Shown one piece after another: positions 41,754 through 50,076 of a stretch of 64,000 bases of DNA. The notes under the pieces were generated by a model. It did not search any database. It had not been told where the DNA came from and worked only from the letters and a program-made list of their open reading frames with translations. A program made the translations under genes and the position numbers. How positions within the stretch are numbered: the first letter of the stretch is position 1; each line of letters starts with the position of its first letter. This DNA is from JAMQPK01 sp035937795 (GTDB lineage: Bacteria > Acidobacteriota > Vicinamibacteria > Vicinamibacterales > JAMQPK01): the NCBI GenBank assembly GCA_035937795.1, contig DASZHO010000007.1, positions 5,202 through 69,201 on the forward strand. The letters are read 5' to 3'.

Positions 41754-44360
41754 ATGAACATCAACAAATTCACCGAGAAAGCCCAGGAAGCCGTTCTTAC
41801 CGCTCAGCAGCTCGCCGAGCAGATGAGCCATTCGCAGATCGAGCCCGAGCATCTGCTGCTGGCGCTCGTCGAGCAACCGGAAGGCATCGTTCCGGAAATC
41901 TTCCGCAAGATGGGCGTGGAGCCCAAGCCGTTTGCCGTGGCGCTCCGCGAAGATCTGTCGCGGCTGCCGCAAGCCTACGGCGGCTCGCAGCCGTCGATGT
42001 CGCCGCGATTCAGAAAAGTGGCCGACGACGCGCAATCGGAAGCGACGCGGCTGAAAGACGAGTTTGTCAGCACCGAGCATCTGCTCCTCGGCATCGCCGG
42101 CGAGAGCGGCAAGCACGTCTCCACGCGGCTCCTGAAGCAATACAACATCACGAAGGATCGCATTTTCGAGGTGCTCACGCAGGTGCGCGGCGCGCAGCGG
42201 GTGACCGATCAGAATCCCGAGGCGAAATACCAGGCGCTCGAGCGATACGGCCGTGACCTGACCGAGCTGGCGCGGCGAGGCAAGCTCGATCCGGTCATCG
42301 GCCGCGACGAGGAGATCCGGCGCGTCATTCAGGTGCTGTCCCGCCGCACGAAGAACAACCCCGTGCTCATCGGGGAGCCCGGGGTCGGAAAGACCGCGAT
42401 CGTCGAAGGGCTGGCGGGCCGGATCATCAAGCAGGACGTCCCCGAGGGCCTGAAAAACAAGAAGTTGGTTGCGCTCGACATGGGGGCGCTCATCGCCGGA
42501 GCGAAATATCGCGGCGAGTTCGAAGACCGGCTGAAAGCAGTGCTGAACGAGATCGCCCAGGCCGAGGGGCAGGTCATCCTCTTCATCGACGAGCTTCACA
42601 CGGTGGTGGGCGCCGGAGCTGCCGAAGGGTCGATGGACGCGTCCAATATGCTGAAGCCGATGCTGGCGCGCGGTGAGCTCCACACGGTCGGCGCGACCAC
42701 GCTGGACGAATATCGCAAGTACATCGAAAAGGATGCCGCGCTCGAACGCCGGTTCCAGCCCGTCATGGTCAGCGAGCCCACGGTCGAGGACACGATCAGC
42801 ATCCTGCGCGGCCTGCGCGAGCGATACGAGATCCATCACGGCGTCAGAATCAAAGACGGCGCGCTGGTCGCCGCCGCCGTTCTCTCCAATCGATACATCA
42901 GCGATCGGTTTCTTCCCGACAAAGCGATCGACCTCGTCGACGAGGCGGCGTCGAAGCTGCGCATGGAGATCGACTCGATGCCCGCCGAGCTCGACGAGAT
43001 CAACCGGCGCATGATGCAGCTCGAGATCGAGCGGGAGGCGCTCCGCAAGGAGAAGGACAGGGCGTCGGTCGATCGGCTTGGCAAGCTCGAGAAGGAGCTG
43101 GCGGATCTGAAAGAAGAAGGCTCGCGGCTGACCGCGCAATGGCAGAGAGAAAAGGAAGCCATTCAGCTGCAGCGAACGCTGAAAGAAGAGCTCGAGCAGG
43201 TACGCCTGGAGATCGACCGCGCGCAGCGCGCCGGCGACTACGGCAAGGCGTCCGAGCTGCAGTACGGCAGGCTGCCGGAGCTCGAACGGAGAATCCGTGA
43301 AGACGAGGATCGCCTCGGGAAGACTCAGCAGAGCCAGCGGATGCTGAAAGAAGAGGTGGACGAGGAAGACATCGCCGAGGTCGTCAGCAAGTGGACGCAC
43401 ATCCCGGTCAGCCGCCTGATCGAGGGCGAAGTCCAGAAGCTCATTCATATGGAAGAGCGTCTCCACAAGCGCGTGGTGGGCCAGGACGAGGCGATTCAGG
43501 CGGTCTCGAATGCGATCCGGCGCGCGCGTGCGGGGCTGCAGGATCCGAATCGCCCGCTCGGCAGCTTCATCTTTCTCGGGCCCACCGGCGTCGGGAAAAC
43601 CGAGCTGGCGCGCGCGCTGGCCGCGTTTCTGTTCGACGACGACCAGGCGATGATCCGCATCGACATGTCCGAGTACCAGGAGAAGCACACCGTGTCGCGG
43701 TTGCTCGGCGCGCCGCCCGGATATGTGGGTTACGAGGAGGCCGGCCAACTGACCGAAGCCGTTCGGCGCCGCCCGTATTCCGTTGTGCTGTTCGATGAGA
43801 TCGAGAAGGCGCATCCCGAAGTGCTGAACGTCCTGCTGCAGCTGCTCGACGACGGGCGCCTGACCGACGGCAAAGGCCGAACCGTCGACTTCAAGAACAC
43901 CGTCGTCATCATGACGTCGAATCTCGGCAGCGCGTTTCTCGCCGAGCGGCACGACCGCGGCATCGATGAGGGCGTCAAGCGGGAGGTGATGGACGCGTTG
44001 CGGGCCCACTTCCGGCCCGAGTTCATCAACCGCGTGGATGAAATCATCATCTTCCACCCATTGAGCCGCGAGCAGATGAAGGCGATCATCGACATTCAGG
44101 TGCACAACCTGCTGGCGCGCCTGGCGGATCGGAAGATCTACGTGACGCTCACCGATCCGGCCAAGGAGTGGCTGGTGCGCGAGGGCTACGACCCGGCCTA
44201 CGGCGCGCGTCCGCTGAAGCGCGCGATTCAAAAGCTGATTCTCGACCCGCTCGCCATACGCGTGCTCGACGGCGAGTTCGTCGAAGGCGACCACATCCAG
44301 GTCGACGCGGGCAAGGAGGGGTTGAAGTTTGTGAAGCAGCTGACCGGAGCCGCCGCCTGA
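41754..44360 (+). CDS. clpB: Disaggregase ClpB
   Basis: 868 aa. Clp N-domain at 1-145, AAA1 with Walker A GEPGVGKT (207-214), the coiled-coil middle domain (about 410-530, Glu/Arg/Leu-rich) and AAA2 with Walker A GPTGVGKT (~607). With DnaK/DnaJ it threads aggregated proteins through its pore. The middle domain separates it from ClpA/ClpC. The stop overlaps the ftsH ATG by one base (TGATG). Confidence 0.97.
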   Translation: MNINKFTEKAQEAVLTAQQLAEQMSHSQIEPEHLLLALVEQPEGIVPEIFRKMGVEPKPFAVALREDLSRLPQAYGGSQPSMSPRFRKVADDAQSEATRLKDEFVSTEHLLLGIAGESGKHVSTRLLKQYNITKDRIFEVLTQVRGAQRVTDQNPEAKYQALERYGRDLTELARRGKLDPVIGRDEEIRRVIQVLSRRTKNNPVLIGEPGVGKTAIVEGLAGRIIKQDVPEGLKNKKLVALDMGALIAGAKYRGEFEDRLKAVLNEIAQAEGQVILFIDELHTVVGAGAAEGSMDASNMLKPMLARGELHTVGATTLDEYRKYIEKDAALERRFQPVMVSEPTVEDTISILRGLRERYEIHHGVRIKDGALVAAAVLSNRYISDRFLPDKAIDLVDEAASKLRMEIDSMPAELDEINRRMMQLEIEREALRKEKDRASVDRLGKLEKELADLKEEGSRLTAQWQREKEAIQLQRTLKEELEQVRLEIDRAQRAGDYGKASELQYGRLPELERRIREDEDRLGKTQQSQRMLKEEVDEEDIAEVVSKWTHIPVSRLIEGEVQKLIHMEERLHKRVVGQDEAIQAVSNAIRRARAGLQDPNRPLGSFIFLGPTGVGKTELARALAAFLFDDDQAMIRIDMSEYQEKHTVSRLLGAPPGYVGYEEAGQLTEAVRRRPYSVVLFDEIEKAHPEVLNVLLQLLDDGRLTDGKGRTVDFKNTVVIMTSNLGSAFLAERHDRGIDEGVKREVMDALRAHFRPEFINRVDEIIIFHPLSREQMKAIIDIQVHNLLARLADRKIYVTLTDPAKEWLVREGYDPAYGARPLKRAIQKLILDPLAIRVLDGEFVEGDHIQVDAGKEGLKFVKQLTGAAA

Positions 44361-46258
44361 TGCCGCCGGTCCCCAAGCGTACACGGCCGCCGAACCCGCG
44401 CGGCGAGCGCCGCCCGTTCCCGCGCCGGCCGAGCGGCTCGATCTGGTACGGCCTCGGCATTCTGGCCCTCCTCGCCCTGGCGCAGACGTACTTCCTCGTT
44501 CCCGGCGGCAAGCAGATCTCGTACAGCGAATTCAAGCAGCTGTTGAAGGACGGCAAAATCGCCGAAGTCACCGTTGCCGAAGACACGATTCGGGGAACGC
44601 TCAAGCCGCAAAGCGCGAAGGAGAAGCCGGAGCTCATCTCGACCACGAAAATTGAGGATCCGAATCTTGTCGCCGAGCTCGATCAGGCCAAAGTGAAATA
44701 CACCGGCGAGCCGGCGAGCCGCTGGATGTCCACCATTCTGAGCTCGGTGATTCCGATACTCTTCTTCATCGGACTGTGGAGCTTCCTCTTCCGCAGGATG
44801 GGCAGCGCCGAGGGCGGTGTGATGTCGTTCGCGCGCAGCCGCGCGAAGATTTATTCCGAAGACGACGTGAAGGTGAGCTTCGACGACGTGGCGGGCGTCG
44901 ACGAGGCGAAGGAGGAGCTCAGGGAGATCGTCGAGTTCCTGCAGACCCCGAAGAAGTACACAAATCTGGGCGGCCGGATTCCGAAAGGCGTGCTGCTGGT
45001 CGGGCCGCCCGGCACCGGCAAAACGCTGCTGGCGCGCGCCGTGGCGGGCGAGGCGAAGGTGCCGTTCTTCAGCTTGAGCGGCTCGGAGTTTGTCGAGATG
45101 TTCGTGGGCGTCGGCGCCGCGCGGGTCCGCGACCTGTTCGCCCAGGCCGAAAGCAAGGCGCCGTGCATTGTGTTCATCGACGAACTCGACGCGCTCGGCA
45201 AGACACGCGTGCAAAGCCCCATGGGCAGCCACGAGGAGCGCGAGCAGACGTTGAACCAGCTGCTTGCGGAGATGGACGGTTTCGACTCGCGCAAGGGCGT
45301 CATCATCATGGGCGCGACCAACCGGCCCGAGGTGCTCGATCCTGCGCTGATGCGGCCCGGCCGTTTCGATCGCCAGGTGCTGGTCGACAAGCCCGACGTG
45401 CGCGGCCGCGAACAGATTCTTCGCATCCACGCCAGGGCCGTGAAGGTGACGCCGGGCGTCGATTTCAAGGTGATTGCGGCGCGGACGGTGGGTTTCGCCG
45501 GCGCAGACCTCGCCAACCTCGTGAACGAGGCGGCGCTGCTCGCCGCGCGCAAGGACAAGGAAGCCGTCGAAATGGCCGACTTCGAAGAGGCCATCGATCG
45601 GCTCATCGCCGGCCTCGAGAAGAAGCGCATCATGAGCCCGCGCGAGCGCGAGATGGTGGCCTACCACGAGTCCGGCCACGCCATCGTCGCGACGACGCTC
45701 CCCGGCCTGGACCCGGTCCATAAAATCTCGATCGTGCAGCGCGGATTCGGCGCGCTCGGCTACACGATGCAGTTGCCGCTCGAAGAGCGGTATCTCCTCA
45801 CGCGAACCGATCTCCTCAATCAACTGGCGGTACTCCTCGGGGGCCGGTCTGCGGAAGAGATCGCGGTGGGTGAGATTTCAACCGGCGCGCAAAACGACCT
45901 GCAGCGCGCCACCGATATCGCCAGGGCCATGGTCACGCAATACGGCATGAGCGACGCGCTCGGGACCGTGAACTACGAAGGATCGCGGCGGCCGACGTTC
46001 CTGGACATTCCGATGGGGCCGGAGCGCGGCCCCTATGGCGAAGAGACCGCCCAGAAGATCGACGCCGAAGTGAAGCGCATCATGGAAGAGGCGCACGACC
46101 GCGCCCATCATGTGATCGCCGAACGGCGGGGACTGCTCGAAACGATCACAAGGCGATTGCTGGAAAAGGAAGTGATCGAGGGCGACGAGCTGCGGGTGCT
46201 GGTTGCCGAAAGCGAACTGAACGAGACTCAAGACTCAGGGCTCAAGGCTCAAGGCTGA
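44360..46258 (+). CDS. ftsH: ATP-dependent zinc metalloprotease FtsH
   Basis: 632 aa from the ATG at 44360. TM1 at about 28-46, periplasmic domain, TM2 at about 124-146, AAA domain with Walker A GPPGTGKT (215-222), the SRH region MRPGRFDRQV and the zinc site HESGH (436-440). It degrades membrane and regulatory proteins. The last residues (ETQDSGLKAQG) are not conserved FtsH sequence: they are coded by the GGCTCAA heptamer repeat that runs through the stop codon. A longer frame from 44168 is out of phase with clpB and rejected. Confidence 0.96.
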   Translation: MPPVPKRTRPPNPRGERRPFPRRPSGSIWYGLGILALLALAQTYFLVPGGKQISYSEFKQLLKDGKIAEVTVAEDTIRGTLKPQSAKEKPELISTTKIEDPNLVAELDQAKVKYTGEPASRWMSTILSSVIPILFFIGLWSFLFRRMGSAEGGVMSFARSRAKIYSEDDVKVSFDDVAGVDEAKEELREIVEFLQTPKKYTNLGGRIPKGVLLVGPPGTGKTLLARAVAGEAKVPFFSLSGSEFVEMFVGVGAARVRDLFAQAESKAPCIVFIDELDALGKTRVQSPMGSHEEREQTLNQLLAEMDGFDSRKGVIIMGATNRPEVLDPALMRPGRFDRQVLVDKPDVRGREQILRIHARAVKVTPGVDFKVIAARTVGFAGADLANLVNEAALLAARKDKEAVEMADFEEAIDRLIAGLEKKRIMSPREREMVAYHESGHAIVATTLPGLDPVHKISIVQRGFGALGYTMQLPLEERYLLTRTDLLNQLAVLLGGRSAEEIAVGEISTGAQNDLQRATDIARAMVTQYGMSDALGTVNYEGSRRPTFLDIPMGPERGPYGEETAQKIDAEVKRIMEEAHDRAHHVIAERRGLLETITRRLLEKEVIEGDELRVLVAESELNETQDSGLKAQG

Positions 46259-46300
46259 ACTCAGGCTCAAGACCCAAGGCTCAGGGCTCAAGGCTCAGGG
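46225..46300. repeat. Heptanucleotide tandem repeat (GGCTCAA type) at the ftsH end
   Basis: Units GACTCAA, GACTCAG, GGCTCAA, GGCTCAA, GGCTGAA, then GACCCAA, GGCTCAG, GGCTCAA, GGCTCAG with one phase slip. It codes the FtsH C-terminal tail, contains the TGA (46256-46258) and fills the gap to the convergent CDGSH gene. Confidence 0.9.
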
Positions 46301-46322
46301 GGCCGACCCGGGCAGTGAGCGG

Positions 46323-46550
46323 CTACGTCGCCGGCTTGTCTTCGCTGCCCTTGATCGCCGCCTCGGCGGCCTGGAAGCCTATGCGTGAGTGCGTGCCGTC
46401 GCAGAACGGTTTGGTGGTCGAGCCGCCGCACCGGCACAGGGCAAACGGCCGCTTCGCGATCGGATACGGGTTCCCGTTCCAGTCCACCACCGTTACATCC
46501 TCGCCGTCCACGAGATACGGACCGTTCTGCCGGATCTTGATCGTCGCCAT
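46323..46550 (-). CDS. CDGSH iron-sulfur domain protein
   Basis: 75 aa. The 2Fe-2S site is complete: Cys39-Arg-Cys41-GG-Ser-x3-Pro-x-Cys50-Asp-Gly-Thr-His54 (CRCGGSTTKPFCDGTH). Thr replaces the Ser of CDGSH, a common variant. MitoNEET-type 3Cys-1His clusters are used for electron or cluster transfer. It lies between ftsH and rho, downstream of rho in the same direction (20-bp gap), so it may be on the rho transcript. Confidence 0.93.
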   Translation of the reverse strand: MATIKIRQNGPYLVDGEDVTVVDWNGNPYPIAKRPFALCRCGGSTTKPFCDGTHSRIGFQAAEAAIKGSEDKPAT

Positions 46551-46570
46551 CGTCGTTTCCCCGTGTTTCG

Positions 46571-48118
46571 TTATCCCATTTTCTGCATGGCCGAGAGGAA
46601 CTCGGTGTTGCTCTTCGTCTTGCCCATCTTGTCCAGCAACAACTCCATCGCCTCGACCGGTGAAAGCGGAGTCAGCACCTTGCGCAGCACCCAGATGCGG
46701 TTGAGATCATCTTTGGGAATCAGCAGCTCTTCCTTCCGCGTTCCGCTCTTCTGCAAATCGATTGCCGGGAAGACGCGCTTGTCTGCCAGCTTGCGGTCGA
46801 GGTGAATTTCCATGTTGCCGGTGCCCTTGAACTCTTCAAAGATGACGTCGTCCATGCGGGACCCCGTATCGATCAGCGCAGTGGCGATGATCGTGAGCGA
46901 CCCGCCTTCCTCGATGTTTCGTGCAGCCCCGAAAAACCGCTTCGGCTTCTGAAGCGCGTTCGAATCGAGACCGCCAGACAGCACCTTGCCGGACGGGGGG
47001 ATCACGGTGTTGTACGCCCGCGCGAGACGCGTAATCGAGTCGAGCAGGATGAGCACGTCCTTCTTGTGCTCGACCAGCCGCTTGGCCTTCTCGATCACCA
47101 TTTCAGCGACCTGCACGTGACGCTGCGCCGGCTCGTCGAACGTGGACGAAATCACCTCGCCATCCACCGAACGCTGCATGTCGGTGACTTCTTCGGGCCG
47201 CTCGTCGATGAGCAGCACGATCAGGAACACTTCCGGATGGTTCTGCACGACCGACTGCGCGATGTTCTGCAGCAGCATCGTCTTTCCGGTGCGCGGCGGC
47301 GCCACGATCAGGCCGCGCTGGCCTTTCCCGATCGGTGTCCAGAGATCCATCACGCGGGACGACAGATTTTCCGCCGCCGTTTCGAGCTTGAGGCGCTCCT
47401 GCGGGTAGAGCGGCGTGAGATTTTCGAAGAAGAGCTTGTCGCGTGCCTGTTCGGGCTGCTCGAAGTTGACGGCTTCAACCTTGATGAGCGCGAAATACCG
47501 CTCGCCTTCCTTCGGCGGCCGAATCTGCCCGGACACGGTGTCGCCGGTCTGCAGGTCGAACTTCCGGATTTGGGACGGCGACACATAGATGTCGTCCGGC
47601 CCCGGCAGGTAGTTGTAATCGGGTGCGCGCAGGAAGCCGAAGCCGTCGGGCAGCACTTCGAGCACACCCTCCGAAAAAATGAATCCGCTCTGTTCGGTTT
47701 GCGCCTTCAGGATCTGGAAAATCAGCTCCTGCTTGCGCATACCGGTGGCGCCCGCGACGTTGAGCTCCTTGGCGATCTGCGTCAGCTTCTGGATGCTCAT
47801 CTCCTTCAGCTCGCCGATGTTGAGCCCTTCACCGCGTCGTGGCTGGCCCTGCGGTCCCGGTTGGCCCTGGGGTGCCGGCTGGCCTTGCGGTCCTGGTTGA
47901 CCTTGCGGTCCCGGCTGACCTTGCGGTCCCGGCTGACTTTGCTGCCCCGGCTGGCCTTGCGCTGTCGGCGGGGGTTGCGGCGCACGCGGCGGCGAGTCGA
48001 GCGTTTCAGCAGCCGCCGTTACGGGTTGGGCCGGCGCGGGTGGATCGGAAGACGCCGGGGGCTCGTTGGCGGAGCCTCGAGGCGCCGGGTTGTGGCGCTT
48101 GTGATTTGTTGTGGGCAT
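46571..48118 (-). CDS. rho: Transcription termination factor Rho with collagen-like N-terminus
   Basis: 515 aa, about 95 more than E. coli Rho. Residues 1-95 are disordered: Pro/Ala-rich, then seven 18-bp DNA units coding a Gly-Gln-Pro-Gly-Pro-Gln-type repeat (about 52-93). The normal protein follows: N-terminal helix bundle (IGELKEMSIQKLTQIAKEL), RNA-binding cold-shock fold with GFGFLR (159-164), Walker A APPRTGKT (273-280), Walker B ILLDSITRL, Q-loop/R-loop GKVLSGGLD and the C-terminal DLQKSGTRKEE. Rho is a hexameric RNA helicase that ends transcription. Low-complexity insertions in Rho are known in other phyla; a collagen-like one is unusual. Confidence 0.96.
   Translation of the reverse strand: MPTTNHKRHNPAPRGSANEPPASSDPPAPAQPVTAAAETLDSPPRAPQPPPTAQGQPGQQSQPGPQGQPGPQGQPGPQGQPAPQGQPGPQGQPRRGEGLNIGELKEMSIQKLTQIAKELNVAGATGMRKQELIFQILKAQTEQSGFIFSEGVLEVLPDGFGFLRAPDYNYLPGPDDIYVSPSQIRKFDLQTGDTVSGQIRPPKEGERYFALIKVEAVNFEQPEQARDKLFFENLTPLYPQERLKLETAAENLSSRVMDLWTPIGKGQRGLIVAPPRTGKTMLLQNIAQSVVQNHPEVFLIVLLIDERPEEVTDMQRSVDGEVISSTFDEPAQRHVQVAEMVIEKAKRLVEHKKDVLILLDSITRLARAYNTVIPPSGKVLSGGLDSNALQKPKRFFGAARNIEEGGSLTIIATALIDTGSRMDDVIFEEFKGTGNMEIHLDRKLADKRVFPAIDLQKSGTRKEELLIPKDDLNRIWVLRKVLTPLSPVEAMELLLDKMGKTKSNTEFLSAMQKMG
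47841..47966. repeat. 18-bp tandem repeat inside rho
   Basis: Seven degenerate 18-bp units beginning GGCTGGCC/GGTTGACC and ending GCGGTCCC. They code the Gly-Gln-Pro-rich, collagen-like repeat of the Rho N-terminus. Several units differ at silent positions, so the array is not very recent everywhere. Confidence 0.85.
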
Positions 48119-48277
48119 GAAACCTTACTGGTTGTTTACGGGTGTGTAGCCGTCAATACGGCCGTACCGGAACGAAATTGAGTCGTGTGATCAAATTTGC
48201 GGGGAATTGTTTCTATCAACACCGCGGGTCCGAGGTGCCCGCGTCCCAATCAGACAGGAAATAATCGACCGAGTGTC

Positions 48278-48306
48278 AGTATAGAACCCGGTCGTCGCGG
48301 TGTCAA
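48278..48306 (-). promoter_or_regulatory. Strong sigma-70 promoter of rho
   Basis: On the minus strand TTGACA (48301-48306), 17-bp spacer, TATACT (48278-48283): near-perfect consensus. It overlaps the stop of the CoA-binding gene and leaves a leader of about 150 nt before the rho ATG, which fits autogenous control of rho in its leader. Confidence 0.8.
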
Positions 48307-48692
48307 GCATACGGATTTTGGTACGGATTTTCGCCGATCCCCAGAATGCTGCACGCCAGAATGGGCTCCACCTTCAGCGCCCGGGCCAGGCGAATCAGCT
48401 CGTCGCTCTCGGACCCCGGATTCAGCCAGACCTCGGGAATGCCCTTCTGAGCCACCTCGGCGATGACCTGCTCGCCGATGGCCGGCGGCACGTAGAACGT
48501 CGCCATATCTATGGCGCCCGGCACGTCGAGCACCGACCGGTACGTCTTCAGTCCCTCCACCTGCGCTTCGTTCGGGTTGATCGGAATCACCGTGTAGCCC
48601 TTCCGGCGAAACGCACGCAGCGCACGGTTGCCGAACTTGCGAGGATCCGACGAGGCGCCGATGATCGCGACGGTCTTACCGGTCTGGGCCAT
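48303..48692 (-). CDS. CoA-binding protein (YccU family)
   Basis: 129 aa. A Rossmann-like CoA-binding fold: VAIIGASSDPRKFGNRAL at the N-terminus, YTVIPINPNE, then IDMATFYVPPAIGEQV and PEVWLNPGSESDEL. Single-domain YccU proteins are of unknown role. The start overlaps the glcD stop by 17 bp, so it is translated with glcD. Its stop lies inside the rho promoter. Confidence 0.88.
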   Translation of the reverse strand: MAQTGKTVAIIGASSDPRKFGNRALRAFRRKGYTVIPINPNEAQVEGLKTYRSVLDVPGAIDMATFYVPPAIGEQVIAEVAQKGIPEVWLNPGSESDELIRLARALKVEPILACSILGIGENPYQNPYA

Positions 48693-50070
48693 CTGGAAAG
48701 ATCTTACCCGGATTCAGAATGCCGCGCGGGTCGAACGCCGCCTTGACCCGCTTCATCAGCGCGATCTCCACGGCCGACAGCTCGAGGTGCAGATACGCCG
48801 CTTTGGTAAAGCCGATCCCGTGCTCTCCGCTGATCGACCCTTCCAGCGCCACCACCCCCTCGAACAGCGCACGCTCGGCCTCGCGGGCCCGGGGCATGGC
48901 GTCACTATGCTTGACCATTATGTTCACGTGAATATTCCCGTCCCCGGCGTGCCCGAAGCACGCGATGGGCAGCGCGCTCGTCCGCCGAATCCGCTCCACC
49001 AGCTCGAACAACTGCGGCACCCGCCCCCGCGGCACGACCACGTCGTTATTGAGTTTGACGGTTGAGATGTGCTTGAGCGCCGCCGACAGCTCGCGGCGCA
49101 TCCGCCAGATTTCGGCGCGATCCCCCTCGTCGGCGGCGCGACGAATATCGGTCGCCTTCGCCGACCGGCAGGCTTCCTCGACCAGCGCGATCTCTTCCTC
49201 TGCAGCCTGCGGCGTGCCGTCGACTTCCACAATCAGCGCTGCGCCGGCGCCGGCCGGCACGAGCGGTTGTCCCAGATGCGCATCGAGCGCGTCGAGCGAA
49301 TCGCGGTCCACCAGCTCGACCGCGGCGGGCACGACCGACAGCTGGATCATCGCGGTGACCGCATCGACAGCCGATTCGATATCGCTGAACGCGGCCCGAA
49401 GGGTTCGTTGCGCAGCCGGTTTCGGAACGAGCCGCAGAATGATTTCGGTGATGATCGCCAGCGTGCCTTCCGAGCCGACGAGCAGCTGCGTGAGATCATA
49501 GCCAACGACGCTCTTTACCGCCTTCGAACCGGTGCGGATCACCTCACCCGTGGGCAGGACGGCTTCGAGCGCGAGCACGTATCGCTTCGTCGTCCCGTAC
49601 TTGAACGCCCGGGGACCGCCGGCGCATTCCGCGACGTTTCCGCCGATCGCCGACTGCCGCAGGCTGGCGGGATCGGGCGGATAAAACAGGCCGACCTGTT
49701 CCACGGCATCCTGGAGATCGCCCGTGATGACGTTGGGCTGCACGCGGGCGAGCAGGTTCACCTCGTCGATTTCCAGGATCCGGTTCAGCCGCTCGAGCGA
49801 GAGGACCACGCCGCCGCGGGTGGGCACCGCCCCGCCGGTGTAGCCGGTGCCGCCGCCGCGCACGACCATCGGGATCCGCTGCTCGTCGCATGCTCTGGCG
49901 ATGGATGCGATCTGTCCGGTCGACGCGGGAAGCGCGACGAGATCGGCGGGATGGACTTGTTTCAGGGCGTCGGCGCCGTAGGCCTCGAGCGAGCCGGCGT
50001 CGCGTAGAACAAACGGGCCACCAACAATGCCGACGACCCGTTCGATAAAACCCGCAGGAAGCTGAGCCAA
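48676..50070 (-). CDS. glcD: FAD-linked oxidase, glycolate oxidase subunit GlcD / D-lactate dehydrogenase type
   Basis: 464 aa. The FAD-binding PCMH domain shows PMVVRGGGTGYTGGAVPTRG (~64-83) and GSEGTLAIITEI (~195); the C-terminal cap domain ends with FGHAGDGNIHVNI and SGEHGIGFTK, the GlcD signature. It oxidises a 2-hydroxy acid such as glycolate or D-lactate. GlcE and GlcF genes are not adjacent, so a D-lactate dehydrogenase role is also possible. Confidence 0.92.
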   Translation of the reverse strand: MAQLPAGFIERVVGIVGGPFVLRDAGSLEAYGADALKQVHPADLVALPASTGQIASIARACDEQRIPMVVRGGGTGYTGGAVPTRGGVVLSLERLNRILEIDEVNLLARVQPNVITGDLQDAVEQVGLFYPPDPASLRQSAIGGNVAECAGGPRAFKYGTTKRYVLALEAVLPTGEVIRTGSKAVKSVVGYDLTQLLVGSEGTLAIITEIILRLVPKPAAQRTLRAAFSDIESAVDAVTAMIQLSVVPAAVELVDRDSLDALDAHLGQPLVPAGAGAALIVEVDGTPQAAEEEIALVEEACRSAKATDIRRAADEGDRAEIWRMRRELSAALKHISTVKLNNDVVVPRGRVPQLFELVERIRRTSALPIACFGHAGDGNIHVNIMVKHSDAMPRAREAERALFEGVVALEGSISGEHGIGFTKAAYLHLELSAVEIALMKRVKAAFDPRGILNPGKIFPDGPDR

Positions 50071-50076
50071 GCGGCG

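Noticed and set aside
41583..44384. 933-aa open frame on the minus strand
   Set aside because: Antisense shadow of clpB; no recognisable motifs, while clpB is complete on the other strand.
46225..46300. Possible CRISPR array or phage att site at the GGCTCAA repeat
   Set aside because: Units are 7 bp with no spacers and no cas genes; it belongs to the dispersed heptamer class.
47841..47966. Rho N-terminal repeat as a true surface collagen
   Set aside because: No signal peptide; the repeat is fused in frame to an intact cytoplasmic Rho, and Gly spacing is not strictly every third residue.
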